From Pseudomonadales bacterium (GTDB lineage: Bacteria > Pseudomonadota > Gammaproteobacteria > Pseudomonadales > Azotimanducaceae), in NCBI GenBank assembly GCA_028281885.1, contig JANQJA010000011.1:234001-298000 (forward strand): DNA of 64,000 nucleotides, in the 5' to 3' direction. A program made the position numbers and the translations under genes. Below are positions 47,455 through 56,039 of the stretch, piece after piece; the first letter of the stretch is position 1; every line of letters begins with the position of its first letter. Under the pieces are notes generated by a model. That model did no database searches and was not told the DNA's origin. It saw only the letters and a program-made list of their open reading frames with translations.

Positions 47455-48219
47455 TTGGACTATGAGCTAAGTCTGCTGGCGGTCTCTGCGCTGTTGGCGG
47501 CAGGCCTGGTAGGCGGCTTTATCAATACCCTCGCAGGGGGAGGCTCAATGCTGACCCTGCCGGCGTTGATGATGCTGGGTATGCCGGCTGACCTTGCCAA
47601 TGCCACCAACCGGATTGGTGTATTGCTGCAATCGGTTACGGGTGTTCGTGGTTTTCGTGAGGCTGGCCGGCTTGATTCGGGCGCCGTCATGCCGGTCCTG
47701 ATGCCATCGCTGGCGGGTGCGCTGGTGGGCGCGCTGGCAGCTTCCGTATTACCGGTGTGGTTGCTCAAGCCGACACTACTCAGCTGTATGGTGGGCATGG
47801 CGCTGGTCATGCTGATTTTCCCGACTGCAGTTGCACCACCGAGGGGGACCCGGGCACGGACGCTCCGTGAACAGCCACTGGCAGGCGCCGGTATATTTCT
47901 GGCAGGTCTTTACGGTGGGTTCGTTCAGGCCGGTGTGGGATTTATTCTGATTGCGGCACTGGCCGGCGGACTGCGCTATGACCTGGTTCGCACCAATGCA
48001 CTGAAGCTGGTGTGTACCGGCGCGTTCAGCCTCGTGGCACTCATCGTTTTTGCTGTGCAGGGCCAGGTGTTGTGGATTCCAGGACTGATTCTGGCATTGG
48101 GGATGGTTGTCGGGGCGATGATCAGTGTGCGCTTCGCCATTACCGTGCCTCAATCTACGTTAAAATGGATTCTTTTTGTGATGGTATCCGCGACCTGCGG
48201 TGCCGCGCTGTTTTTCTAG
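47455..48219 (+). CDS. TauE/SafE family sulfite or organic-anion exporter
   Basis: 254 residues, eight or so membrane helices, with the family opening GLVGGFINTLAGGGSMLTLPALMMLG and the mid-protein repeat GLYGGFVQAGVGFILIAALAGG. Exports sulfite, taurine-derived or other small anions in relatives; substrate here unknown. TTG start at 47455 preceded by CAGGAAG. 18 bases before glnS. Confidence 0.87.
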   Translation: MDYELSLLAVSALLAAGLVGGFINTLAGGGSMLTLPALMMLGMPADLANATNRIGVLLQSVTGVRGFREAGRLDSGAVMPVLMPSLAGALVGALAASVLPVWLLKPTLLSCMVGMALVMLIFPTAVAPPRGTRARTLREQPLAGAGIFLAGLYGGFVQAGVGFILIAALAGGLRYDLVRTNALKLVCTGAFSLVALIVFAVQGQVLWIPGLILALGMVVGAMISVRFAITVPQSTLKWILFVMVSATCGAALFF

Positions 48220-48237
48220 CGCTTGTTCGGAACCTGA

Positions 48238-49920
48238 ATGACTGATTCAACTGACAAATACCCGCCCAATTTCATTCGTGCGATTATTGAGAAGGACGTT
48301 GCCGCCGGCAAGAACAACGGCCAGGTGATGACGCGATTCCCGCCGGAGCCGAACGGCTATCTGCATATCGGGCACGCCAAGGCGATTTGCCTGTCGTTTG
48401 GCATGGCGCAGGAGTTTGGCGGCAGGACCAACCTGCGATTCGACGACACCAATCCGCTCAAGGAAAGCGTCGAATTCATGGAAGCGATTAAAAGAGATAT
48501 CCGCTGGCTCGGTTTTGAATGGCACGAGGAACGCAGCGCGTCCGATTATTTTGAGCAGCTCTATCAGTTCGCCGAGCAGCTGATCGGTGAAGGTAAAGCC
48601 TACGTTGATTCGCTGGATGCGGAACAGATTCGCGAATATCGGGGCACCCTGACGGAACCGGGAAAGAACAGTCCCTACCGGGACCGTTCCGTGGACGAGA
48701 ATCTGGCGTTGTTTCGGCAGATGCGTGCGGGTGAATTTGGCGATGGCGAGCATGTGCTGCGACTCAAGATCGATATGGCGTCACCCAACATCAACCTGCG
48801 TGATCCGACTATCTACCGGATCCGCCATGTTCGTCATCACCAGACCGGCGATGCCTGGTGTATCTACCCCATGTACGACTACACCCACTGCGTATCAGAT
48901 TCGCTGGAAGGTATTACTCATTCACTGTGCGATCTGAGTTTTGAAGATCATCGTCCACTCTACGACTGGGTGCTGGATACGCTGGCCATGAATTGTCATC
49001 CCCAGCAGATTGAGTTTTCCCGTCTTAACCTGCAGTACACGGTTATGAGCAAGCGCAAGTTGAAGGCACTAGTGGAAGATGGTCTCGTTGATGGCTGGGA
49101 CGACCCGCGACTTCCCACCCTGGCCGGGCTCAGGCGACGAGGTTACACGCCTGCCTCAATTCGGGATTTCTGTCGTCGAATCGGGGTAACAAAGAGCGAC
49201 AACAATGTCGAGTTGGCGCTGCTTGAGAGTGTCATTCGGGAAGATCTGGAGGATACCGCGCCCAGGGCGATGGGTGTGCTGAATCCGCTCAAGATTGTGA
49301 TCGAGAACTACCCTGAAGGTCAGGTAGAAGCGCTTGAAGTGTCCAATCATCCGAAAGACGACAGCATGGGCACCCGCCAGGTTCCCTTTACCAGGGAGAT
49401 CTATATCGACCGGGAGGACTTCCGCGAAGAGGCCAATCGAAAGTACAAACGGCTGGTTTCAGGCGGAGAGGTCAGGTTGCGTTATGGCTACGTGATCAAG
49501 GCAGAACAGGTCATCAAGGATGAGGCAGGCACGATTACGGAACTGCGCTGCAGTTATGATCCGGAGACGCTGGGTCGAAATCCCGAAGGACGAAAGGTTC
49601 GCGGCGTAATTCACTGGGTCTCTGCGACCGAAGGGATGCCTGCCGAAATCAGGCTGTTTGAACCCTTGTTTACGACGGATTTCCCTGACACGGCAGATGC
49701 GGACTATGTCGATCTGATCAATCCTGGTTCCCGGCAAGCCTGCGAGGGTTATGTCGAACCGGCACTGGCGGCCGCTGATATCGAGGATCGTTTCCAGTTT
49801 GAGCGCGAGGGATATTTCTGTATCGATCGAAACGACAGCGGGTCCGAAAGACTTGTCTTTAATCGAATTGTTGGGCTCCGGGATACCTGGGCGAAAATTG
49901 AAAAACGAGAGGGCGCATGA
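48238..49920 (+). CDS. glnS: Glutaminyl-tRNA synthetase
   Basis: Charges tRNA-Gln with glutamine. 560 residues, class I synthetase: HIGH motif in [15 protein letters not shown], the KMSKS-like [11 protein letters not shown], and the glutamine-specific [14 protein letters not shown] context. The C-terminal anticodon-binding beta barrels follow (about 345-560). Presence of GlnS rather than only the GatCAB route fits gammaproteobacteria. The stop overlaps the AICARFT gene by ATGA. Confidence 0.97.
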   Translation: MTDSTDKYPPNFIRAIIEKDVAAGKNNGQVMTRFPPEPNGYLHIGHAKAICLSFGMAQEFGGRTNLRFDDTNPLKESVEFMEAIKRDIRWLGFEWHEERSASDYFEQLYQFAEQLIGEGKAYVDSLDAEQIREYRGTLTEPGKNSPYRDRSVDENLALFRQMRAGEFGDGEHVLRLKIDMASPNINLRDPTIYRIRHVRHHQTGDAWCIYPMYDYTHCVSDSLEGITHSLCDLSFEDHRPLYDWVLDTLAMNCHPQQIEFSRLNLQYTVMSKRKLKALVEDGLVDGWDDPRLPTLAGLRRRGYTPASIRDFCRRIGVTKSDNNVELALLESVIREDLEDTAPRAMGVLNPLKIVIENYPEGQVEALEVSNHPKDDSMGTRQVPFTREIYIDREDFREEANRKYKRLVSGGEVRLRYGYVIKAEQVIKDEAGTITELRCSYDPETLGRNPEGRKVRGVIHWVSATEGMPAEIRLFEPLFTTDFPDTADADYVDLINPGSRQACEGYVEPALAAADIEDRFQFEREGYFCIDRNDSGSERLVFNRIVGLRDTWAKIEKREGA

Positions 49921-51062
49921 ACCAGATTGACCTGAAATATGGCGTAAATCCGCATCAGGGTAATGCCATTGTGACTCATCCTGGAACCGCGCTTGAGGTA
50001 CTGAATGGCAATCCCGGCTACATCAACCTGCTGGATGCGTTCACCGCCTGGCAGCTGGTTATTGAGATGAGGGCAGCCACCGGCAAGGCATCGGCGGCCT
50101 CTTTTAAACACGTTAGCCCGGCAGGGGCAGCAGTCGACGGCCCCCTGTCCGATGCCTTCCTCGCTTCCCAGTTTCTTGCTGCCCGGGATTATTCACCCGT
50201 AGCGAGGGCCTATGCGCGGGCGAGGGGAGGTGACCGGATGTGCTCTTTTGGCGATGCGGTCGCTGTCAGTGACAAGGTAGACCTGAGCCTCGCCCAGTTG
50301 CTTCGCGCCGAAGTCTCGGACCTGATTATTGCCCCTGACTTTGATCCGGAGGCACTGGATATCCTGAAGCAGAAGAAGGGCGGCGCCTACCTGATTCTCA
50401 AGATGGATCCGGATTATCGGCCCGGGGCAATTGAGAAGCGTGAACTCTTCGGTTTTACGTTTGCACAGGACCGCAACGTCGCGGAGATCACCCCGGCCCT
50501 GTTTGCCGGTGTCAGTGATGCTGTCAGCGAGACGTTGACCGTGGCGACGCTGGCATTGAAATACGCCCAGTCCAACAGCGTCTGTGTTGGTTATGACGGA
50601 CAGGTCATCGGTCTTGGCGCCGGCCAGCAGTCTCGTATTCACTGTACTCGCCTGGCTTGCGACAAGGCCGAGAAATGGCTGCTGCAACAGCATCCGGAGG
50701 TGCTGGCGTTACCTTTCGGGGAAGGATTGAAGAAGCCCGACAAGGCGAATGTCGTGGATCAGTTCCTGCTCTGGGAGGCGCTGTCTGACGCGGAACGAGC
50801 CGACCTGGAGAGTCGTCTCGACGGTCCGGTGGAGCCGCTCTCCAATGATGATCGGGCCCAGTGGGTTGCGTCCTTCAATGATATTTGCCTCAGCTCAGAT
50901 GCCTACATTCCCTTTCGCGACAACATCGACCGGGCAGCCAAGAGCCATGTGCAGGTGATCGCGCACCCGGGTGGTTCCGTCAGGGATGAGAGCGTGCGGG
51001 CAGCTTGTGACCAGTATGGAATCCGCCTGCTCGAAACAGGAATTCGCTGTTTCCTCCACTAG
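49917..51062 (+). CDS. Stand-alone AICAR transformylase (PurH C-terminal domain only)
   Basis: Formylates AICAR (ZMP) with 10-formyl-THF in purine synthesis. Normal PurH is a fusion of an IMP cyclohydrolase domain (about 190 residues) and this transformylase. Here 381 residues start directly at LKYGVNPHQ, the beginning of the transformylase domain, with no cyclohydrolase sequence upstream. The catalytic Lys-His pair is in SFKHVSPAG (Lys64-His65) and the C-terminal HPGGSVRD segment is present. It overlaps glnS by four bases. A full purH may exist elsewhere. Confidence 0.88.
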   Translation: MNQIDLKYGVNPHQGNAIVTHPGTALEVLNGNPGYINLLDAFTAWQLVIEMRAATGKASAASFKHVSPAGAAVDGPLSDAFLASQFLAARDYSPVARAYARARGGDRMCSFGDAVAVSDKVDLSLAQLLRAEVSDLIIAPDFDPEALDILKQKKGGAYLILKMDPDYRPGAIEKRELFGFTFAQDRNVAEITPALFAGVSDAVSETLTVATLALKYAQSNSVCVGYDGQVIGLGAGQQSRIHCTRLACDKAEKWLLQQHPEVLALPFGEGLKKPDKANVVDQFLLWEALSDAERADLESRLDGPVEPLSNDDRAQWVASFNDICLSSDAYIPFRDNIDRAAKSHVQVIAHPGGSVRDESVRAACDQYGIRLLETGIRCFLH

Positions 51063-51075
51063 TGGACATTGGTGT

Positions 51076-51720
51076 TTAGAACGCCAGGACCCAGACTACG
51101 GCACCGACGGTATATCCCCACACCTTGCTGCGGTCGATATCACCGGCAGAGAGACTCTGATCAAGAGCGGCCTTTGGTTGCATACCCCGGTATGTGCGAA
51201 TCATTACCGGCATCTCAAATGTGCACACGGTGATGGTCTGGGCGATCGTCATCGCCAGTAGTGCAGCTCGACCTGGATTGTCGATCGGTACCAACAGCAG
51301 AATCAGCGCGAGTAAAACGAACGGCGCAATGATGCCGCCCAGACTCATCGCCAGAAACTGCCTGTCGTTGTTCTTGTCGTAATCGTACCGGAACATGAAG
51401 AACCCCCGGGGTTCGATGACTACCGGGGAGTAGGCGGCGGTCATTCTCGCACCGAGAAAGTGCCCCCATTCATGCAGCACATTCGTCATCACATAGGCTG
51501 CAATCGCACCGTTGATGATGGCAACGCCCTGGGCAAGGAGCAGTGAGCTGCTGATTGCCCAGCTGTCGGCGGCGCCCCAGGCAGTCAGCGCTAGCATGAA
51601 CATCACGCCATGGTACTGCGCGGCTTTCATGATCCTGCGCCGATCCGTTGGTTTCGCGCTTGTTCTGGCAGGTTTGTCAGCAGACTTTTCGGTTGTTTGA
51701 TGTTCTTCCATGTCGGTCAC
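51076..51720 (-). CDS. Membrane protein with HEWGH zinc-protease-like motif
   Basis: 214 residues with a charged N-terminus (1-35) and about five hydrophobic segments. NVLHEWGHFLGARMTA matches the HExxH zinc-binding motif of M50/site-2-type proteases. I see no clear second motif (NPDG-like), so it may be a distant or inactive relative. It starts with GTG overlapping the stop of the IalB-like gene by four bases; an ATG nine bases later is the alternative. Function unknown. Confidence 0.65.
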   Translation of the reverse strand: MTDMEEHQTTEKSADKPARTSAKPTDRRRIMKAAQYHGVMFMLALTAWGAADSWAISSSLLLAQGVAIINGAIAAYVMTNVLHEWGHFLGARMTAAYSPVVIEPRGFFMFRYDYDKNNDRQFLAMSLGGIIAPFVLLALILLLVPIDNPGRAALLAMTIAQTITVCTFEMPVMIRTYRGMQPKAALDQSLSAGDIDRSKVWGYTVGAVVWVLAF

Positions 51721-52271
51721 GGTGTCGATGAGGGTGTCAGGGCATCAAAGGCTCGGGTAAAGCCCGTCAGTGAGAGTGGGATGGCAACATTTTGCTGTGC
51801 TGTCGCGCCGAAAATGAGTCGGCCCTCGTTACCCTTTTTCAACTTCTGAACCAGCTCGGGTTGCATGGCCAGTACGGCCAGGCAGCCATTTTCGGTACAT
51901 CGCAACACTTGCGCCGTGCGGCCTTCTTCGTCGTCATCGACAAAAATTGAGATACCGCGTGGCAGAAAAATGCCGAGCGGCGCCGTCATGTAAAGGATGG
52001 GGCTTTCATTGTCAGGAACGTAGCCGACTGCCGTCTGGAAAACGAGCTGACCTGAGTCGTTCTGATTGACGGATTGGACGATCTGGCAAACCTTGTCGCC
52101 CGTTTCGTCGGCGGTACAAATCAGCGACCAGTCGTCAAAGCTTGCTTCTACGGCTTGCGGATTGGGCGTCTCCATAACGGCAATTTCTGGTGGCGGGCTG
52201 GTATCGGGCTGATTTGCCGCCGTGGCAGGCAGCCCGACAATGAGGCCGAACAGCAATATAAGACGATTCAT
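51717..52271 (-). CDS. Invasion-associated locus B (IalB)-like secreted protein
   Basis: 184 residues with an N-terminal signal (about 1-18, cleavage after ATA). The IalB pattern is visible: FDDWSLICTADETGDKVCQI, MTAPLGIFLPRGISIFVDD and LRCTENGCLAVL, with the four cysteines in two pairs. IalB proteins are periplasmic and known from alphaproteobacterial host association, but many free-living bacteria have them. Co-transcribed with the HEWGH protein. Confidence 0.8.
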   Translation of the reverse strand: MNRLILLFGLIVGLPATAANQPDTSPPPEIAVMETPNPQAVEASFDDWSLICTADETGDKVCQIVQSVNQNDSGQLVFQTAVGYVPDNESPILYMTAPLGIFLPRGISIFVDDDEEGRTAQVLRCTENGCLAVLAMQPELVQKLKKGNEGRLIFGATAQQNVAIPLSLTGFTRAFDALTPSSTP

Positions 52272-52301
52272 AATGAGTCCCCCGATGGATTGTGCATCTT
52301 A

Positions 52302-52637
52302 TCACTCCGAGCCGGCATCGATCAGTGCATGGGTTTCGCGCGCCAGGATGATGTCATTCACGGTGATGCCCCCTGCGGTGTGGGTCCACCAGGCAACTGT
52401 GACGCCGTTGTATTCAACCAGCATTTCGGGGTGATGGTTAAAATACTCAGCCAGTTTGCCAACCTGCTGGGTGAAAGCCAGCGCGGCCGGGTAGGTCTCG
52501 AATCTGAAGCGGCGGACAAGTCGCGAGTTGTCCTGTACCTCCCATCCGTCCAGTTGATTGATCAGCTCACCTCGTTCGGCGGATGGTAATGATTCGGTGA
52601 CGATCCCGGTGGAAAATGCGAGGTCGTTGATGTTCAC
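52302..52637 (-). CDS. phhB: Pterin-4a-carbinolamine dehydratase
   Basis: Dehydrates the 4a-carbinolamine formed by aromatic amino-acid hydroxylases; in some bacteria also linked to folate recycling. GTG start at 52637 gives 111 residues, the family length; 20 upstream codons are not conserved. Conserved segment EYFNHHPEMLVEYNGVTVAWW and HTAGGIT carry the active-site histidines. No phenylalanine hydroxylase is adjacent. Divergent from glyA. Confidence 0.93.
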   Translation of the reverse strand: MNINDLAFSTGIVTESLPSAERGELINQLDGWEVQDNSRLVRRFRFETYPAALAFTQQVGKLAEYFNHHPEMLVEYNGVTVAWWTHTAGGITVNDIILARETHALIDAGSE

Positions 52638-52765
52638 GGCTTTGTTCCTGCCTGTCCGGAGATAGATGTGGCATAAGCGTCCGTGGCGCACCGCCACATG
52701 TCAACCGTGAGTCATTTTGACCACCAGTATGAGCAATCCGATTTTCTTTCGCGGTGGCTGACGTT

Positions 52766-52771
52766 TAGAAT
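52766..52771 (+). promoter_or_regulatory. -10 element of the glyA riboswitch transcript
   Basis: TAGAAT at 52766-52771 lies seven bases before the first paired base of the riboswitch, which would place transcription start at its 5' edge. The -35 is weak (TTTTCT-like near 52743), so the promoter may need help. Confidence 0.45.
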
Positions 52772-52778
52772 CGCGCCA

Positions 52779-52865
52779 TCACATGACTGGCGATGAAGCG
52801 TGATAACGCGCGGAGGTGGGCAACCACCGGGAAGTGTGACTCGTGAATGCCGTTCGCCTGGGCGC
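52779..52865 (+). promoter_or_regulatory. ZTP (pfl) riboswitch upstream of glyA
   Basis: Matches the ZMP/ZTP-sensing aptamer. P1 is TCACAT (52779-52784) with GTGTGA (52834-52839); the conserved GACTGGCGA follows the first strand; P2 is GGTGG/CCACC around GCAA (52815-52828), then GGGAA. The 3' conserved GCCGTTCGCCTGGGCGC (52849-52865) forms P3 and the pseudoknot. It precedes glyA by 28 bases. Known members sense the purine intermediate that builds up when 10-formyl-THF is short and switch on one-carbon genes. Switching here is probably translational, as no terminator follows. Confidence 0.88.
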
Positions 52866-52893
52866 CCCCGAATCAATAGACGGAGAGAAGCCC

Positions 52894-54153
52894 ATGACCT
52901 CGAATCTCGAATATCTTGAACAGAACGATCCTGATGTTTTCAAAGCGCTGAAAGGCGAAGAGCTGCGCCAGACCACGGGCATTGAACTGATTCCATCAGA
53001 GAACTACACCTTTCCCGAGGTGCTTGCCACGCTGGGCAGTGTATTCACGAACAAGTACTCGGAAGGATATCCGGGGCGTCGTTACTATGGCGGCCAGGAG
53101 TTCACCGACCAGATCGAGAATCTCGCCAGGGATCGTGCCAAGGCGGTGTTCAGGGCAGAACATGCCAATGTTCAGCCTCTGTCGGGTTCGGCCATGAACC
53201 AGGCCGTGTATCTGGGGCTGCTGGAACCCGGCGATACGATTCTGGCGATGGATCTGTCTCATGGCGGACACCTGACGCACGGCGCGCCCGTATCCCACAT
53301 GGGCAAGCTGTTTAACTTCATTCGTTATGTCACTGATCCGGTCGATGGCTCGATCGACTTTGACAAGGTGCGCGGAGATGCGTTGCGGGAACGTCCGAAG
53401 ATGATCCTGGCCGGTTACACGTCCTATCCCCGCGAGATGGATTATGAGAAGTTCAAGTCGATTGCTGATGAGGTGGGCGCACTGACAATGTGTGATGCCT
53501 CCCACTATGGCGGGCTGGTGGCAGGCGGTGCCATGAAAAACCCGCTGGATTACGGCTTTGACGTCATGACGACCACCACGCACAAGAGTCTGCGTGGCCC
53601 TCGGGGTGGCATGATCCTGTGTCGTAAGGATCTGCGAAGCCGTATCGACAAGTCTGTTTTTCCGGGATTGCAGGGCGGACCACATATGAATGCGATCGCC
53701 GCCATCGCTGTTACGTTGCTGAAAGCCCAGCAGGACGACTTCAAGGTCTATGCTCATCAGGTACTGAAGAATTCGAAGGTTCTGGCCGAAACACTGATGG
53801 CGCGACAGGGAAAACTCATTACCGGTGGCACTGACAATCATATGATGGTGCTAAACACCGTTGAGTCTTACGGTATCGACGGCAAGATCGCTGAGGAGGT
53901 TCTCGACCAGGCTGCGATTACCACCAACAAGCAGATCATTCCCGATGATCCGAATCCGCCGTTGAAGCCTAGTGGCGTCCGGATCGGCACGCCAGCGGCG
54001 ACTACACGCGGTATGCTCGAGGCGGATATGGAAAAGCTCGGCGGATGGATTGCCGATTGCCTGTCGAATCCGCAGGATGAAAACCTCCTGGCCAGCGTTC
54101 GTGCTGAGGTCGAGCAGCTTTGTCGCGGTTTCCCTGTACCGGGTATCGAGTAG
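52894..54153 (+). CDS. glyA: Serine hydroxymethyltransferase (divergent)
   Basis: Converts serine and THF to glycine and methylene-THF with PLP. ATG at 52894 after GGAGAGAAG gives 419 residues. PLP lysine is Lys231 in TTTTHKSLRGPRGG; D201 and H204 are in CDASHYGGLVA, where most enzymes have D-M/I-A-H. Segments SYPREMDYEKF and FPGLQGGPHMNAIAA differ from the usual enteric type and resemble archaeal-like or CPR-type SHMTs as I remember them. It is under the ZTP riboswitch and opens the kinase/phosphatase/ATP-grasp operon. Confidence 0.93.
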   Translation: MTSNLEYLEQNDPDVFKALKGEELRQTTGIELIPSENYTFPEVLATLGSVFTNKYSEGYPGRRYYGGQEFTDQIENLARDRAKAVFRAEHANVQPLSGSAMNQAVYLGLLEPGDTILAMDLSHGGHLTHGAPVSHMGKLFNFIRYVTDPVDGSIDFDKVRGDALRERPKMILAGYTSYPREMDYEKFKSIADEVGALTMCDASHYGGLVAGGAMKNPLDYGFDVMTTTTHKSLRGPRGGMILCRKDLRSRIDKSVFPGLQGGPHMNAIAAIAVTLLKAQQDDFKVYAHQVLKNSKVLAETLMARQGKLITGGTDNHMMVLNTVESYGIDGKIAEEVLDQAAITTNKQIIPDDPNPPLKPSGVRIGTPAATTRGMLEADMEKLGGWIADCLSNPQDENLLASVRAEVEQLCRGFPVPGIE

Positions 54154-54162
54154 AGGAGCGAC

Positions 54163-54861
54163 GTGAAAGGGGTCGTTGTCGCACTGCTTCGTCATGCCGA
54201 CTACGAACAACCGGCAGATGTACCCAGCGCACATCTGCCATATCCCCTGACGGCTGAGGGCATCGTCCAGGCGAAGCAAGGTGCCAGCCAGTTGCTTGAC
54301 TTGATTCGGGAGCAAAACCTTAAGATCAGTCCAGTCATCGAGTGTTCCAGGATGCTGCGTGCCTGGCAGACCGCCAGTCTGATCGCCGAATATTTCGAAG
54401 CGGCGGGGATATCAGTGACACTGACCGAGTTCGATGCGCTGGCAGAGCGAAGCGTCGGTGCCGCCGCGAACCTGACAGTGGCTCAGATCGAGCAGATCCT
54501 GGCCAATGATCCTCGCTATGAACAACCCGCCGGGAACTGGAAATCCACATCGGACTTTCGCTTGCCTTTCCAGGGCGCCGAATCCCTGAGCGAGGCCGGC
54601 GCGCGGGTTGCGGCACACCTTGAACACGCGGCTGATGGTTGCACCGATGGTGAACTCAAGATTGTGGTTGGTCACGGTGCGTCCATGCGTCACGCCGCCG
54701 CGCACCTCGGTGTGCTCAGCCGGGATGAAGTTGGCCTTTATTCCATGTACCATGCCGCGCCCGTCCTGATCGCCCGGGTTGATGGTCGATGGCTTCAGGT
54801 GGCCGGTGAGTGGAAATTGAGACAGAGGCCGGAAGATAGCGATGAGTACCGCCACGGATAG
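54163..54861 (+). CDS. Histidine phosphatase superfamily protein
   Basis: 232 residues with the phosphoglycerate-mutase-like catalytic motif LLRHADYE (His11) near the start and the second histidine in VVGHGASMRHA. RMLRAWQTASLIAEYF is a partner arginine segment. Substrate unknown; such enzymes act on phosphohistidine, sugars or small metabolites. GTG start nine bases after glyA; it overlaps the kinase gene by 20 bases, tying the two together. Confidence 0.85.
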   Translation: MKGVVVALLRHADYEQPADVPSAHLPYPLTAEGIVQAKQGASQLLDLIREQNLKISPVIECSRMLRAWQTASLIAEYFEAAGISVTLTEFDALAERSVGAAANLTVAQIEQILANDPRYEQPAGNWKSTSDFRLPFQGAESLSEAGARVAAHLEHAADGCTDGELKIVVGHGASMRHAAAHLGVLSRDEVGLYSMYHAAPVLIARVDGRWLQVAGEWKLRQRPEDSDEYRHG

Positions 54862-55948
54862 TACAGACGAGAGCAATAGTCCCGCGGCGACAGTGTTTCA
54901 GCGCCTTGCGGCTGAATGCGGTCTGAGCCTCAGTGTTAACTTTGACGGTTTTGCCGTGCAGCTGCGCACCAACAGTGCCACACTCAAGGCGAAGCTTGAG
55001 CAGTATTTCGCCGCTTTTCGCACGGCAGATAATTCCGACGTTCTGGACAGCACTGTCGTCTTCGCCGCGGATGTTTCCCTGCCCGATCTTGGCATCAGCG
55101 ACTGGCAGGTCAAGCAGCCTGAACCCGGCAAGCAACGGGTGAAAGAACACTTTCGGAAGATCGACGAAGGCATCATCGTCAGGAAGGTACAGACGGGTGT
55201 CCATCTGGCTTACCTCGGTTCTTCGAGAATCTGTGCGGGCCCTCTGGTCGAGAATGCCAACCAGGTCATCAACTTCGTCAACAACATCTATATGGACCAT
55301 CTGTTGCGGGATCATGGCCAGTTGTTTCACGCGGCCGGCGTCTGCGACGGTGAGCGGGGTCTTGGCCTGGCGGGGCGTTCCGGCAAGGGGAAATCAACGC
55401 TGGCGTTGAAGTTGCTTGAGACAGGCCTCGACTTTGTCAGTAACGATCGCCTGGTGGTGCAGGCGGCTGACGATGGTCTGATCATGCGCGGTGTGCCTAA
55501 GTATCCGCGGATTAATCCGGGAACGATTGTGAACCAGGACGCGCTGCTTCCTCTGGCCAGTGAGGCAGACCTGGCCCGATACCGATCCATGTCGAAGGAC
55601 GCACTCTGGGAGCTGGAAGAGAAATACGATGCGTTCGTTGACGAATGCTTCGATGGTTGTCAGTTTCAGCTCGCTGCCCGCATGAGCCTTTTTGTGTTGA
55701 TTGACTGGGACCGCCACAGCGCTGACGCGCCAATGTTGTCGCCGGCGCAACCTGCGGACGTGATCGATCTCATTCCTGCCGTCATGAAAGCGCCGGGGAT
55801 CATGTTACCCGGCGCGTCTCGACGTATTCCCGAGGTTTCAGTCGATGACTACTGTGGACTGCTTGCGCAGACATCCCTGTATGTACTTTCCGGCGGCGTG
55901 GACTTTCGTCTCGCCGCTGAACTGATTCGGCAACAGCTCATCAGGTAA
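54842..55948 (+). CDS. HprK-related kinase (type B family)
   Basis: 368 residues with a P-loop kinase domain related to HPr kinase/phosphorylase. Walker A is AGRSGKGKSTLALKLL (from Gly178), followed by DFVSNDRLVV, the equivalent of the HprK capping region, and GVPKYPRINPGTI. No HPr is present nearby, so the target is something else. NCBI family names such as HprK-related kinase B come to mind, but this is from memory. It overlaps the histidine phosphatase and precedes a metallophosphatase. Confidence 0.82.
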   Translation: MSTATDSTDESNSPAATVFQRLAAECGLSLSVNFDGFAVQLRTNSATLKAKLEQYFAAFRTADNSDVLDSTVVFAADVSLPDLGISDWQVKQPEPGKQRVKEHFRKIDEGIIVRKVQTGVHLAYLGSSRICAGPLVENANQVINFVNNIYMDHLLRDHGQLFHAAGVCDGERGLGLAGRSGKGKSTLALKLLETGLDFVSNDRLVVQAADDGLIMRGVPKYPRINPGTIVNQDALLPLASEADLARYRSMSKDALWELEEKYDAFVDECFDGCQFQLAARMSLFVLIDWDRHSADAPMLSPAQPADVIDLIPAVMKAPGIMLPGASRRIPEVSVDDYCGLLAQTSLYVLSGGVDFRLAAELIRQQLIR

Positions 55949-56039
55949 CGGGCGAGGTCTGCCGAGAACTTTCACCGATTTCCGGAACGACACCCTGGAG
56001 TACTTCGGCGCTGTTTTTGGTTTGGAGTACACTACTGGG

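Noticed and set aside
52996..53841. 281-codon open frame on the minus strand
   Set aside because: Antisense to glyA; composition-driven and without start signals.
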